Numbered from the stretch's first letter, positions 30,229-40,168 are shown. The stretch: DNA of 64,000 nt from an uncultured Candidatus Saccharibacteria bacterium (GCA_949480205.1 CASXXK010000001.1:1-64000), one strand, 5' to 3'. Made by a program: numbers and translations. The notes: generated from the sequence alone by a model not told the origin.

Positions 30229-30714
30229 CTATTGATGTTTAACTTTAACCATTGCAGCCCGAATCACGGCACCATCATAAAGATATCCTGGACGCAAAGT
30301 TTCAGCAATAACTTCTGTGTCACCTGCATCATCTTCAACCGAAATAGCTTCATGCAAATCCGGATTGAATTCGGTGCCAGGATTAGAATCAATTTGCGCA
30401 AGACCAAGCCCTTGCAGGGTTTTGTCGAGACTTTTGCGCAGGGGCGCGAGTTGCTCACTATAGACATCGATTGCGCGCGAAAAGTCATCGACTAATGGTA
30501 AAAATTTGACGACAGTAGCGTATTTGGCAGCCGTCATGGCTTGAGTTTTTTGAACTTCGACTTGCTTGCGAAAATTTTCAAAGTCAGCTCGGGTACGCTG
30601 AAGGTCGTTGGTAAGCTCGGTGACAATGGCGGCGTTCTGGTCGACATTGTCCGCCGAAGTTTCCGGCGTAGCAGTCTGTTTTGTGTCTTGTACTTCAACT
30701 TTGGTCTTTTTCAT
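30229..30714 (-). CDS. grpE: nucleotide exchange factor GrpE
   Basis: DFENFRKQVEVQ, FLPLVDDFSRAI, GLAQIDSNPGTEFNPDLHEAI; next to hrcA. Confidence 0.93.
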   Translation of the reverse strand: MKKTKVEVQDTKQTATPETSADNVDQNAAIVTELTNDLQRTRADFENFRKQVEVQKTQAMTAAKYATVVKFLPLVDDFSRAIDVYSEQLAPLRKSLDKTLQGLGLAQIDSNPGTEFNPDLHEAISVEDDAGDTEVIAETLRPGYLYDGAVIRAAMVKVKHQ

Positions 30715-30727
30715 CTTCTCTCCTTGA

Positions 30728-31480
30728 TTATTTTAGATTTAACGCAGTTTCGAGCATAGTACCAGCTTGACGAACGAGCGACATAACGCGGGCATAATTT
30801 TGGCGAGTGGGTCCAAGCACACCAATGTAGCTACGGTCAGAATATGGCGAACGAAAACGGCTAATAATTAGCGAAACCTGCGAGGTTTTACCAATAGGAT
30901 TTTCTTGTCCGATGAAAATATTAAGTGGCTGGCCGGGAGCAGCTTCACGAAGCCAAGGCTCAAGGTTGTCTAAAAGTTTAGCTACAGCTCGTACGCGCTG
31001 GTTGTCTAAAAACTCCGGTTGGGTAAACAGGCGTGCAATACCCGACATATATAATTGGTCGCCAATTGTAGCCAAACCAAGATTACCTGTAAGTTCTACT
31101 AATGAATCTACGGCGCCGCGAATAGCATAGTCAGCGCGCTCTTGCGAGCCAATACGTACTTCCAAAACGCGGTTGCTGCGCTCTAGCGGTTTGTCGTCAT
31201 GGCCTCCACGAAGCTGTTCTAGATCGGCAACTTTTTCTGGCTGTTCGGCAATAGCATTGACATAATAACGATAGCCAGCATCAGTGGGGACGCGACCAGC
31301 CGAAGTGTGCGGCTGAGCAATATAGCCCTGCTCCTCTAGACGAGCCATTTCTGCACGGATCGTGGCGGATGAAACATTAAAAAGTTTAGCCAAAGTAACA
31401 CTACCAACTGGAGTGGCAACTTCGGCGTATTCTTCAATAATAGCAAAGAGGATTTCCTCTTGACGCTTTGTGAGATTCAT
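30728..31480 (-). CDS. hrcA: heat-inducible transcription repressor HrcA
   Basis: RQEEILFAIIEEYAEVATPVGSVTLAK..VSSATIRAEMARLEEQGYIAQPHTSAGRVPTDAGYRYYV. Confidence 0.95.
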   Translation of the reverse strand: MNLTKRQEEILFAIIEEYAEVATPVGSVTLAKLFNVSSATIRAEMARLEEQGYIAQPHTSAGRVPTDAGYRYYVNAIAEQPEKVADLEQLRGGHDDKPLERSNRVLEVRIGSQERADYAIRGAVDSLVELTGNLGLATIGDQLYMSGIARLFTQPEFLDNQRVRAVAKLLDNLEPWLREAAPGQPLNIFIGQENPIGKTSQVSLIISRFRSPYSDRSYIGVLGPTRQNYARVMSLVRQAGTMLETALNLK

Positions 31481-31498
31481 ACTTATTATTATATATGA

Positions 31499-31525
31499 TT
31501 AGCACTCGTTTGACAAGACTGCTAT
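31499..31525. promoter_or_regulatory. CIRCE-like operator in the hrcA-grpE promoter
   Basis: TTAGCACTC-N9-GACTGCTAT (right arm 7/9); lies in the minus-strand spacer TTGTCA-17-TATAAT. Confidence 0.8.
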
Positions 31526-31569
31526 TATTCCGTTTTGCTACGGCTTAGTATCTGTGTTATAATACGTTT

Positions 31570-32208
31570 ATGGAAGAGCAGGTTCAAATAATTAAAAAGT
31601 GGCTCGGAACGGGCAGCATTAATATCTTTGGTTTGCCGATGAGCGGTAAAGATACGGTCGGGGTAAGGCTAGCTGAAACAATTGGCGGAAAATTCTTATC
31701 TTCCGGATTGATTGTGCGCGCTCTGGAAAAATCAACTAATCAGAACATCACCGGAGAGGGCAAATTGATACCTCAAAACCTGTTTTATGATTGGGTGCTT
31801 CCCTATTTTGAAAAACCAGAACTCAAACAGTATCCGTTAGTGTTGTCTTCGATTGGACGTTGGAGTGGTGAAGAAGACCAGGTGATGAGCGTGGCAAAAT
31901 TAAGTGAACATCCGATTCGAGCAGTGGTGATGTTGCAGCTCTCAGAGCAGGATGCAATTGAGCGTTGGGAAGCGGCAAAGCTTTTGAATGACCGTGGTTT
32001 GCGTGCCGATGATGCCAACCCAGAGATTTTTCAAACTCGTATTAATGAATATCGCGAAAAGACTGTACCCGTTCTTAAACATTATCAGGAATTAGGGCTT
32101 CTTGTGCCGGTGAAAGCTAGCGCACCGCGTGACCAAGTCTTTACGAATGTGGTAGAAGCGTTGGCGGATTTTGCGCGTCGCACGAACGATTTCGTGTCGG
32201 AACTGTAG
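31570..32208 (+). CDS. adenylate-kinase-like nucleoside monophosphate kinase
   Basis: NIFGLPMSGKDTVGVRLAETIGGKFLSSGLIVR; LNDRGLRADDANPEIFQTRINEYREKTVPVLKHY. Confidence 0.75.
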   Translation: MEEQVQIIKKWLGTGSINIFGLPMSGKDTVGVRLAETIGGKFLSSGLIVRALEKSTNQNITGEGKLIPQNLFYDWVLPYFEKPELKQYPLVLSSIGRWSGEEDQVMSVAKLSEHPIRAVVMLQLSEQDAIERWEAAKLLNDRGLRADDANPEIFQTRINEYREKTVPVLKHYQELGLLVPVKASAPRDQVFTNVVEALADFARRTNDFVSEL

Positions 32209-33774
32209 AATTATATATATTGCGCCCAAAGAGACCAGCAGTACGACAATACCGAATGCCACAAAGGTTGATTTGCTGGAATAAGTTGTGGGCACAAGCG
32301 CATAGCCGGCGCCGTCGTTTTCGGCTTTAACTTTACGGCAACGGTTAGTTTCGGGGTTACGTTCGTAGCCTTCGGCACAAGGTTTGAGCTCGATGGCAGC
32401 AGACTCAATATTTTTGCAACGCCCAGTAAGCGGATTACGGTATTTTCCGGCCGGACATTCGCTGGTGACACTGTTAGCTGTAGCCGTAACTTTAATACAA
32501 TTCCCAGTAGCCGGATTAATAACTTTTCCGGTGGGGCAAGTTCGGAACTCTTGATAAATATTAGTGTCTCCGGGTGTGATATTGTAAGTTAAGCCCCAAG
32601 ATTCAGAACCATCCGCTGCGATAAATTTAGCATATGATGTAGATTTCTTTTGCCCATGAGAATAAACTAAAATATCCAAGACGGTTTCGTCTGTATCAAG
32701 AAGTTCAATTGTATTTGAAGAGCTTGGGTTTTTCGTGAATGATAAACCAGGCGTAAGCCTACTAGGATAAAGTACAAAATAGCCATCAGTTGGAACTTTG
32801 CCGGAAAGAAAATAAACTTTTTTCTTATATCTAACAGAACAGCCCATAAGGTCAATATCTTGATCGGTCGCGTTATAGAGCTCAACAAACTGTTCGGATT
32901 GGTTGCTAGCATAATATGTTAAAATTTCTGTAAATTCAAGCCCGCGACACTGCGAAAGCGGTTGAGGGGGTGTCGCCGAACTTGAGTCATCTGGATTATT
33001 TACGTCTTCGGATGGGGTTTCTGTATCGTCTAATTCTGGTGGCAATTGTAATGTAACATTGTTCGGGTCGTAATGCGGAAAATATTCTTCAAAAATATGA
33101 GTAAACTTTCCCGTAGCATCACGAACTAGTGTAGACGGATTGCTACTTATGAAAACTTCCGTGCAGCCATCAACTTTTTTAGACCAACATACCTGATCCA
33201 CGACTTCGTCATTATATAATAATTCCAGACTTGCGTTTGACATAGCAAGAGTGGTGGAATAAACCGCTTCTGCTTCGGTGCTATTTGTAGAGCGAGCATA
33301 ACGCAAGAGGAGAAACTCGCCGACCATGGAACTTCCTTCAGAAAAGTTAGACAAGGTCGTCTGCTTACCGCTGGAATTAGTGTAGCGGAGCGTATAGCCG
33401 GCGAGCGAAAGTGAAGCGTCGGTGGTGTTTCGGAGTTCGATGAGCTCGCCGACGTTCTGAGCCCCATCTATGGTGTATCCTGGATTGATGGCGTAAATAA
33501 CTAATGGACTAGAAATTTCCGGTGTTGGAGCGGGTTCTAGTTGATCAGGAGATGATTGTTCTGGTTTCGAATCGGGTAAAGTTGAGCTATCAATTCCTAC
33601 AACCTCATTAATGTCTTCAGAATTAGCCGAAGCGAGATATTGGTACTTAATACTTGTGGTATTTTGGACAGTCAAACTAAATAACAGTAAAAATCCAAGT
33701 ATAGTTTTTGTGCTTAAATAGGGTATTATTTTCTTCATGACGGGAGTGTAGCACAAATTTGAAAAATTTAGCAA
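32092..33774 (-). CDS. exported protein with two lamin-tail-like domains and C-terminal TM
   Basis: NVGELIELRNTTDASLSLAGYTLRYTN and SEQFVELYNATDQDIDLMGCSVRYKKK are LTD-like; signal peptide; TM near the C-terminus. Confidence 0.75.
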   Translation of the reverse strand: MLNFSNLCYTPVMKKIIPYLSTKTILGFLLLFSLTVQNTTSIKYQYLASANSEDINEVVGIDSSTLPDSKPEQSSPDQLEPAPTPEISSPLVIYAINPGYTIDGAQNVGELIELRNTTDASLSLAGYTLRYTNSSGKQTTLSNFSEGSSMVGEFLLLRYARSTNSTEAEAVYSTTLAMSNASLELLYNDEVVDQVCWSKKVDGCTEVFISSNPSTLVRDATGKFTHIFEEYFPHYDPNNVTLQLPPELDDTETPSEDVNNPDDSSSATPPQPLSQCRGLEFTEILTYYASNQSEQFVELYNATDQDIDLMGCSVRYKKKVYFLSGKVPTDGYFVLYPSRLTPGLSFTKNPSSSNTIELLDTDETVLDILVYSHGQKKSTSYAKFIAADGSESWGLTYNITPGDTNIYQEFRTCPTGKVINPATGNCIKVTATANSVTSECPAGKYRNPLTGRCKNIESAAIELKPCAEGYERNPETNRCRKVKAENDGAGYALVPTTYSSKSTFVAFGIVVLLVSLGAIYIILQFRHEIVRATRKIRQRFYHIRKDLVTRCASFHRHKKP

Positions 33775-33798
33775 GCATAAGTATGATATAATTTAAAT

Positions 33799-34491
33799 AT
33801 GGAGATGGTCATTCCCTATAGCGAGGTGTTCTTGGCCGCCGTGATTCATGCGACTTTGCAGTTGGAACTTGGCGCTTTGTTGTTGCTGTATCACGCTAGC
33901 ATCGGCAAACACGTACGCAAAAAAACTAAACATTTAGTGAGTAGTTACATTTCCGGGATTGGCACGCTAATTTTGTTGAGTTTAGCAACCGTGGCGTTTG
34001 TATTTGATCGCTACTTTGGTAAAGCCTTGTATGCTGAGGAATTAGTAATTATCGTGGGAATGCTAGTAGCGTTAGCAATTGCTTCATGGATGTTTTACTA
34101 TCGCCGAGGCAAGAGTACAGAGCTCTGGTTACCCCGCAGTGTAGCGCGCTTCATTGATAAACGCGCCAAACTTACCAACAGTAACACCGAAGCCTTTTCA
34201 CTTGGTTTACTGACGAGTTTTGCCGAAATGCCGTTTACCCTAGTTTTGCTTGTCGTGGCCGCTAATAGTATTTTACAACTGCCGCATTTACATCAATTAA
34301 TTGCAATTGCGGTTTATACGATTATTGCAATCTTACCAACAGTGATTCTACGTTTGGCTATTCGAAAAGGGCAAACTGTAGTTGATATTCAGAGATGGCG
34401 AGTTAAGCACAAGACATTTTTCCGCACGCTCACTGGTGTAGGTTTTCTGGTACTGGCGTCCTTTATTTTTACTTTTGAGGTTTTGGTATGA
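33799..34491 (+). CDS. polytopic membrane protein
   Basis: 230 aa, about six TM segments. Confidence 0.6.
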   Translation: MEMVIPYSEVFLAAVIHATLQLELGALLLLYHASIGKHVRKKTKHLVSSYISGIGTLILLSLATVAFVFDRYFGKALYAEELVIIVGMLVALAIASWMFYYRRGKSTELWLPRSVARFIDKRAKLTNSNTEAFSLGLLTSFAEMPFTLVLLVVAANSILQLPHLHQLIAIAVYTIIAILPTVILRLAIRKGQTVVDIQRWRVKHKTFFRTLTGVGFLVLASFIFTFEVLV

Positions 34492-34796
34492 CGCAAAAAG
34501 TTAAAGATATAAAGCAAAAGCGAAGTTTGATTAAGCGCAAGACCAAAGCTATAAGTAGTTTCACTTTTAGCGAGGAAAAACTAAAAGCCGATATTTTGAC
34601 TGAAGCAAAAAAATTACGAATTGCAGATAGTACGGCAGAAGTAATTACGGAAAAAGTTGTAGCAAGTGTAGCAAAATGGGCGGCAAAACGCACGGCGGTG
34701 ACGATTGATGATATCAACCGTCGAGTCGCTTTGGAAATGGCAAAGTATAACGGCGATTTGTCTTATGTTTATCAAAATCGTGGTAAAATAATATAA
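34488..34796 (+). CDS. ATP-cone-like domain protein
   Basis: FSEEKLKADILTEAKKLRI...AAKRTAVTIDDINRRVALEMAKYNGDLSYVYQNRGKI resembles NrdR/RNR ATP-cone; 4-nt overlap with upstream gene. Confidence 0.5.
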   Translation: MTQKVKDIKQKRSLIKRKTKAISSFTFSEEKLKADILTEAKKLRIADSTAEVITEKVVASVAKWAAKRTAVTIDDINRRVALEMAKYNGDLSYVYQNRGKII

Positions 34797-34815
34797 ATAT
34801 GGTGGGCAAAAATTA

Positions 34816-36180
34816 ATGGCAAGATGCGATTATCAATATCTGGTGGTTGGTAGCGGTGCGGCTGGACGTGCAGCTGCTTTGATGGCAGCTGGCATGGGTT
34901 TTAAAACCGCAATCGTGGAATCGGATCGTTGGGGAGGAACAACCCTAAATTATCGTGACGTTCCCTATGGCGCTGCTCTGAATTTTGGTCAACTTTATGC
35001 TGAAGCCGTGGCTGGTTCACGTTTTGGCATGTCTAGCACGACTTTGCGTTATAATTACCCAACCGTGCTAAACTGGCAAGCGGCGGCGGTGCGACGCGCT
35101 GGTGGGGGTAATCGTAAAGCTTTCGAAAATGCTGGGGTGGATTGTTATCATGGGTTTGCACAGTTTATTAGTTCGCACGAAATTGCCGTCGGCAACCAAC
35201 AAATCAGTAGTGAAAAATTTTTGATTGCTACAGGCACAAATATTGCAATCAACGGAATCTCCGGGATTGATACGGTAAATTGCTGGTCACCAGATACGGC
35301 GCTCAGGATGGCTAAGTTACCCAAAAATATGGGCGTTGTGGGTGGCGGTTCTACTGGATGCGAATTAGCAGAGTATTTCTCGGCATTAGGCGTGAATGTG
35401 ACCCTTATTGAAGCGCAAGACCGTTTGTTGCCACGTGAAGATCCAGAAGTAAGTGAAGTGATTGAAAAACACCTAAAAGATCGTTTTGGTGTAAAAATTT
35501 TGCTGAATTCGCGTGCTATCGCGCTGGAGCAAGATGCCACCAGCCAGCAAATTATTTTTATTCGTGGCGGGCAAGAGAAATCCATACGCACACAGGCGAT
35601 TGTGTTGGCCACAACTCCTGAGCCGACAACTGATATCGGGCTAGAAAATGCTGGAGTAAAATTCTCTTATCGTGGAATTGATGTAAACTCAAACTTGCGC
35701 ACTTCTAATGGGCATATTTGGGCAGCAGGAGATGTGATTGGTGGCGAAAGTTCAACTGAAAAAGCCACTTACGAAGGTAAGCTGGCAACTTTGAATGCTC
35801 TACGAGGAGCTGGGAATGTAGTTAATTATACTGGTTTTGTTCGTATGACTAACACCTTGCCGCGCGTAGCAAAAGTAGGTCTAAACGAAGTTGAGTGCGC
35901 ACAAATCAAACAACGTTATAAATCCGCGATTGTGCCACTTGATGCTATCAGCGCTTCCAATACGAATGATTTTCGAGCGGGTTTTGTAAAATTATTGATT
36001 AACTCTAGGACACAAATACTTGGTGCTACTGTGGTGTCGCCAGAAGCTGACTTGGTAATTCAAGAGATTGTACTTGCGATTCGGAGTGGGCTCAGAGTAG
36101 AAGAACTAGCAGGAACACCACACGTTGCTACAGGCTGGGCCGAAGCTGTACGTATGGCGGCAAGAGAGTTGGCGCAATAA
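34816..36180 (+). CDS. FAD/NAD(P) pyridine-nucleotide-disulfide-reductase family protein lacking the CxxxxC pair
   Basis: YLVVGSGAAGRAAALMAAGMG; GGTTLNYRDVPYGAAL where GGTCLNVGCIPSKAL is canonical; GVVGGGSTGCELAEYFSALG; HIWAAGDVIGG; C-terminal dimerisation domain. Confidence 0.85.
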   Translation: MARCDYQYLVVGSGAAGRAAALMAAGMGFKTAIVESDRWGGTTLNYRDVPYGAALNFGQLYAEAVAGSRFGMSSTTLRYNYPTVLNWQAAAVRRAGGGNRKAFENAGVDCYHGFAQFISSHEIAVGNQQISSEKFLIATGTNIAINGISGIDTVNCWSPDTALRMAKLPKNMGVVGGGSTGCELAEYFSALGVNVTLIEAQDRLLPREDPEVSEVIEKHLKDRFGVKILLNSRAIALEQDATSQQIIFIRGGQEKSIRTQAIVLATTPEPTTDIGLENAGVKFSYRGIDVNSNLRTSNGHIWAAGDVIGGESSTEKATYEGKLATLNALRGAGNVVNYTGFVRMTNTLPRVAKVGLNEVECAQIKQRYKSAIVPLDAISASNTNDFRAGFVKLLINSRTQILGATVVSPEADLVIQEIVLAIRSGLRVEELAGTPHVATGWAEAVRMAARELAQ

Positions 36181-37125
36181 TTAAAACTCTTGCACAATGG
36201 TGCCGGAGCGGCGTTTGAGAGCAAGCTCGAGATTGTCGGGATTAGTAATAATCCCGACGCGTTTTTTGCTCGCAAACGCCGCGACTGCTTGAATCTTGGG
36301 CAGCATCGACCCGACACCAAAGTGCCCGGATTTGATATGCTCAATTACTTCACGAGGGCTAATCATACCAAGCGCAATTTGGTCGGGCTGCCCAAAGTTT
36401 AGGTAAGCATTCGGCACCGCCGTAACTGAAACAAACATGTCAGCCTTTACCAGTTCAGCGAGCTTTGCGGCGGCGAGATCCTTGTCGATAACCGCGTCTA
36501 CGCCTTTCAAAACTTTAAGAACTTTTGTGCGCACGACTGGAATACCGCCGCCGCCGACGGCAATTACAATCGTGCCAGACTGCACTAAAGACATAATTTC
36601 TTTACGTTCCACAATGTCAATGGGCTTAGGTGATGGCACGACGCGGCGGTAGCCGCGGCCGGCGTCTTCACGCATTTCCCAGCCACGCAATTTGGTCAGA
36701 TGCATAGCTTCCTTAGCATCATAGAATTCACCGATCGGTTTGGTGGGGTGACGGAATGCCGGATCGTTGCGGTCTACTACGACTTGCGTCACCACGCTAA
36801 TCACTTTTTTATTCTGTTTATTGCGTGCAAAAGCATTATCAATTGCTTGTGATAACCAATAGCCGATTTGCCCCTGACTCATCGCCACCGCAGTTTCCAG
36901 CGGCATAGCTGGAGCAGAATCAGTGCTGGCGTTTTCTTCATGAACGAGGATGTTCCCTACTTGCGGTCCATTGCCATGCGCAATGATAATTTCGTATTTT
37001 TCGGACAACTTGGCGATGACCTCACCAATTCGGCTTGCCACCGTCTTTTGAGCCTCGGCTGTAACTTCACCATTTTGTTGCAAGGCGTTACCGCCCAGCG
37101 CAATTACCACCCTAGTTTTACTCAT
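36181..37125 (-). CDS. arcC: carbamate kinase
   Basis: VVIALGGNALQQNG, IAHGNGPQVGNIL, MSQGQIGYWLSQAI, VIAVGGGGIPVV, GVDAVIDKDLAAAKLA, FGVGSMLPKIQA. Confidence 0.95.
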   Translation of the reverse strand: MSKTRVVIALGGNALQQNGEVTAEAQKTVASRIGEVIAKLSEKYEIIIAHGNGPQVGNILVHEENASTDSAPAMPLETAVAMSQGQIGYWLSQAIDNAFARNKQNKKVISVVTQVVVDRNDPAFRHPTKPIGEFYDAKEAMHLTKLRGWEMREDAGRGYRRVVPSPKPIDIVERKEIMSLVQSGTIVIAVGGGGIPVVRTKVLKVLKGVDAVIDKDLAAAKLAELVKADMFVSVTAVPNAYLNFGQPDQIALGMISPREVIEHIKSGHFGVGSMLPKIQAVAAFASKKRVGIITNPDNLELALKRRSGTIVQEF

Positions 37126-37514
37126 TTTTTACCTTTTTTAATGTAGGTATCTTCCTTTTCTAATGTGGCACGCAAAGTGTATTCGCGACAGTGGTTTTCT
37201 GAGTTGCAGTTGGCAACTTCGTAGGTATAAGAACTCCCTTCGATACCTAAGTTAGTTCCGAGCGGATCAGTAAAGAACTCAGGGTCAATCACAGGCAAAA
37301 CTTCTTCGTTAATCTCGGCCGGGTAATAACCATACTTGGGATAATAGTACTCTTCCAAAGCATAATACATAGCGTTGATGGCAGTTTTGCGCTCATCATC
37401 GCGATTCATCGCCTCGACATTGGCTTTTTGAATGAAGAAAATCACAAGTAGTAATGCGGCGAATGCGCCCACCACCATAAGTTCAAGGACAGTAAAGCCT
37501 TTTTTGTCTTTCAT
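37122..37514 (-). CDS. type IV pilin/pseudopilin-like protein
   Basis: KDKKGFTVLELMVVGAFAALLLVIFFIQ class III signal; overlaps arcC by 4 nt. Confidence 0.85.
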   Translation of the reverse strand: MKDKKGFTVLELMVVGAFAALLLVIFFIQKANVEAMNRDDERKTAINAMYYALEEYYYPKYGYYPAEINEEVLPVIDPEFFTDPLGTNLGIEGSSYTYEVANCNSENHCREYTLRATLEKEDTYIKKGKK

Positions 37515-37529
37515 GAATTTATTATAGCA

Positions 37530-37538
37530 TGATATAGT
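37530..37538 (+). promoter_or_regulatory. extended -10 promoter of cassette RNA D
   Basis: TGATATAGT, 8 nt before the GGAT/ATCC hairpin. Confidence 0.7.
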
Positions 37539-37546
37539 AATTTTGT

Positions 37547-38028
37547 GGATACATCATCCATGGAGCCCAAAAGTAATCCGAGTTCACTCCTCCGCCTACT
37601 TGCGGTCTTCAATGTAAAAGATCGTGAAGTTCACCTCTAAATCTTATAAGAGAAAGTGTGAGGTTGGTAGAATTTTTGAGCTATGGCACAAAAATTGCGA
37701 TAATTGAACTTCTAAACTTACGTGAGATAGTGAGGTAGTTGGATTTGATAGTTTCGTGCGCAGCGCGCGTATCAATTTGACCGTTTCGGCAGGTACATTA
37801 GGGTACGCTGGCCAGAACGGCAACTGGTGGTCGTCGCGGGCGGCTGCTTATACATCGAGTACTTCGGCTAATGCTTACAACCTCAATTTTAATGCTACAG
37901 CGGTCAACCCGTCGAATGGTCCGTCTAACCGTTGGAACGGTTTCCCCCTCCGCTGCCTTAGTTTGTGCCGCGGAGGGTGCCGATCTTAAAACACAAAAAA
38001 GATGTTACTATACAGTAACATCTTTTTT
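37547..38028 (+). ncRNA. cassette RNA D: structured leader, VR-like segment, terminator
   Basis: GGAT-acatc-ATCC hairpin; shared leader; AATTTTTG-agctatggca-CAAAAATT hairpin; VR-like from GTG 37756 (VRSARINL...NGNWWSSR...AYNLNFNATAVNPSNGPSNRWNGFPLRCLS); GCCGCGGAGGGTGCCGATCTT; terminator 37995-38028. Confidence 0.72.
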
Positions 38029-38040
38029 GAATAATGTCAA

Positions 38041-38118
38041 TGGTAGTACCGACTGGGATCGAACCAGTGACCTTGGGCTTATGAGTCCCACGCTCTAACC
38101 ATCTGAGCTACGGTACCA
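38041..38118 (-). tRNA. tRNA-Met (CAT)
   Basis: GGTACCG/CGGTACT acceptor, CTCATAA anticodon loop, encoded CCA. Confidence 0.88.
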
Positions 38119-38127
38119 TATCTTCCT

Positions 38128-38213
38128 GGCGGAAGGGACAGGATTCGAACCTGCGAAGCTATTAACTTGCCGGTTTTCAAGACCGGTGCCATCAACCACT
38201 CGGCCACCCTTCC
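38128..38213 (-). tRNA. tRNA-Ser (TGA)
   Basis: GGAAGGG acceptor, CCGGT-CTTGAAA-ACCGG anticodon arm, long variable arm, CCA. Confidence 0.92.
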
Positions 38214-38284
38214 TCTCTGATTGTACCATATGTTGCCATTTCGCACAACGTCTGTTAAGATTGTAGTAATAGAGGAGGTCACAG

Positions 38285-39199
38285 ATGAGAGGTGAATATC
38301 GGCCGTATGCGGAACGCACGCCAGACGAACAGTATAAGAATTTGATTCGGGCAGTATTAGATCATGGTATAAGAGGACCATCGCCAATGGTGGACAAAGA
38401 TGGCAATGAGGTGGATTCGATAGACCTGCTTGGCGCACCGGTGATGCGATTTGACATTCTCAAAAATGGCGCACCTGTGTTGACTGAGCGCGAAATTAAA
38501 TTTTGGCGCACACCGATTGGTGAGCTACTAGGCTTCATCAATGGCGCGCGTACACAGGAAGAGCTCGAGAAATTTGGTTGTAAATGGTGGAAGAACTGGT
38601 GTACTCCAGAGAAATGCGCCAAACGTGGCTTGGAAGCTGGAGATCTCGGTCCGGGTTCGTACGGCGCGGCGTTCCATGATTTTCCAACAGCCGATGGCGG
38701 CACGTTTAATCAACTAGCAGAAATCATCAAACAAATTAAGGAGCGCCCAGAGCTAAAAACTCACCTTATCACTCCATGGATACCACAATACACAATCCGC
38801 AACAAAGACCATCAACAAAAAGTAGTAGTTTGTCCTTGCCATGGATGGATGCATTTTCGCATTCTCAACAATAAATTAAATTTAGTGATGTTCCAACGCA
38901 GTTGTGATGTACTAATCGGGTGCCCGAGCAACTGGGTCCAATATTCAGCATTCTTGCTTGCCATGGCTGAAGTTTTGGATTTGGAGCCAGGTGAATTTGT
39001 GCATATGATTTCTGATGCGCACATCTATGCTAGCCAATTACCGTGGGCAGAAGAAATTCTAGCACGCGAAAGCAAGCCATTCCCCACTCTCAAACTCGCT
39101 AATACACACGAAAGTATTTTTGACTATCGACCAGACGATTTTGAGTTAACGGATTATGAAGCCCACGAAGCTATTAAAGGTATTCCAGTAACAATTTAG
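38285..39199 (+). CDS. thyA: thymidylate synthase (ThyA-type, divergent)
   Basis: GDLGPGSYGAAFHDF; VVCPCHGWMHFRIL (catalytic Cys); FQRSCDVLIGCPSNWVQYSAFLLAMAEVLDLEPGEFVHMISDAHIYASQL; FELTDYEAHEAIKGIPV. Confidence 0.85.
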   Translation: MRGEYRPYAERTPDEQYKNLIRAVLDHGIRGPSPMVDKDGNEVDSIDLLGAPVMRFDILKNGAPVLTEREIKFWRTPIGELLGFINGARTQEELEKFGCKWWKNWCTPEKCAKRGLEAGDLGPGSYGAAFHDFPTADGGTFNQLAEIIKQIKERPELKTHLITPWIPQYTIRNKDHQQKVVVCPCHGWMHFRILNNKLNLVMFQRSCDVLIGCPSNWVQYSAFLLAMAEVLDLEPGEFVHMISDAHIYASQLPWAEEILARESKPFPTLKLANTHESIFDYRPDDFELTDYEAHEAIKGIPVTI

Positions 39200-39214
39200 G
39201 ATGCGAGAAGAGAT

Positions 39215-40168
39215 ATGGACGAAAATTGGCTAGCAAACGTAAAAATCGCGCATAAAACTGGCAAATCAGTTGGATTAGTACAAGGTTCTTGGGATTTGTT
39301 CCATCTTGGACACTTGCGTTACATTATGAAGGCTCGCGCGTTATGTGATTTTCTCGTGATTGCGATGGACAGCGACGAAAAAATCCGCAAGCGCAAAGGA
39401 CCAACTCGCCCCGTAATTCCAGAAAAGGAGCGCTACGAGTTTATCAAATTACTGAACATTGCCGACGCGGTCGTAATTAAGCAAGCAAATGAGCCAAAAT
39501 GGCACTTAATCAAAACTGTGCGACCAGACGTTTTAGTAGCAATCAAGGAAAATTACACCGACGAGCAGATTGAGCAGCTAAAGAAATATTGTGGCGACGT
39601 GGCAGTGCTACCACGTCAGGCAAAAACTTCGACTTCGGACAAGATTCGTCAAATTACTTTGAACAGTCGTTTACGAAAAGTGGACGGCGTGGAAGAAAAA
39701 GTAGCCAAAGCGGCGGCCGGCATGAAAAAACGTATTCATTACTCTAAAGAGATGCCTGAACCAATACCTGGACTACTGAAGGAGTTACGTAAATCTACGG
39801 ATGACGTTTGCCCAGTAGCAGCAGCGTGCTGGTGGAATGGGCAGTGGGTATATGCAAGTAACCAAATTGATTTTACAATTCCAGAATACGATACAACAAA
39901 ACGTACTGAATTGTTTTATGATACAGTCGAGCATTCAGAAATTAATTTGCTGAAGAAATTGGGGAAAGTTGAAACGTTAGAAAATACACCTATTTATATT
40001 ACGTTGTTCCCTTGCGGCCGCTGCATGAAAGTGTTGGCAAATAAAGGCGTGAAGGAAATCTATTATCTAGAAGATCATCCAGAGCGAAATTGGAGTAAAC
40101 GTTCACACGCGCTTGCCGAGAAAAAAGGCATTAAAACGATTTGCTTGGTTGAGGAAGAAAATGAATAA
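39215..40168 (+). CDS. fusion: HxGH cytidylyltransferase-like domain plus dCMP/cytidine-deaminase-like domain
   Basis: VGLVQGSWDLFHLGHLRYI...RPDVLVAIKENYTDEQ; then HSEINLLKKLG...IYITLFPCGRCMKVLANKGVKEIYYLED (HxE...PCxxC). Confidence 0.85.
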   Translation: MDENWLANVKIAHKTGKSVGLVQGSWDLFHLGHLRYIMKARALCDFLVIAMDSDEKIRKRKGPTRPVIPEKERYEFIKLLNIADAVVIKQANEPKWHLIKTVRPDVLVAIKENYTDEQIEQLKKYCGDVAVLPRQAKTSTSDKIRQITLNSRLRKVDGVEEKVAKAAAGMKKRIHYSKEMPEPIPGLLKELRKSTDDVCPVAAACWWNGQWVYASNQIDFTIPEYDTTKRTELFYDTVEHSEINLLKKLGKVETLENTPIYITLFPCGRCMKVLANKGVKEIYYLEDHPERNWSKRSHALAEKKGIKTICLVEEENE

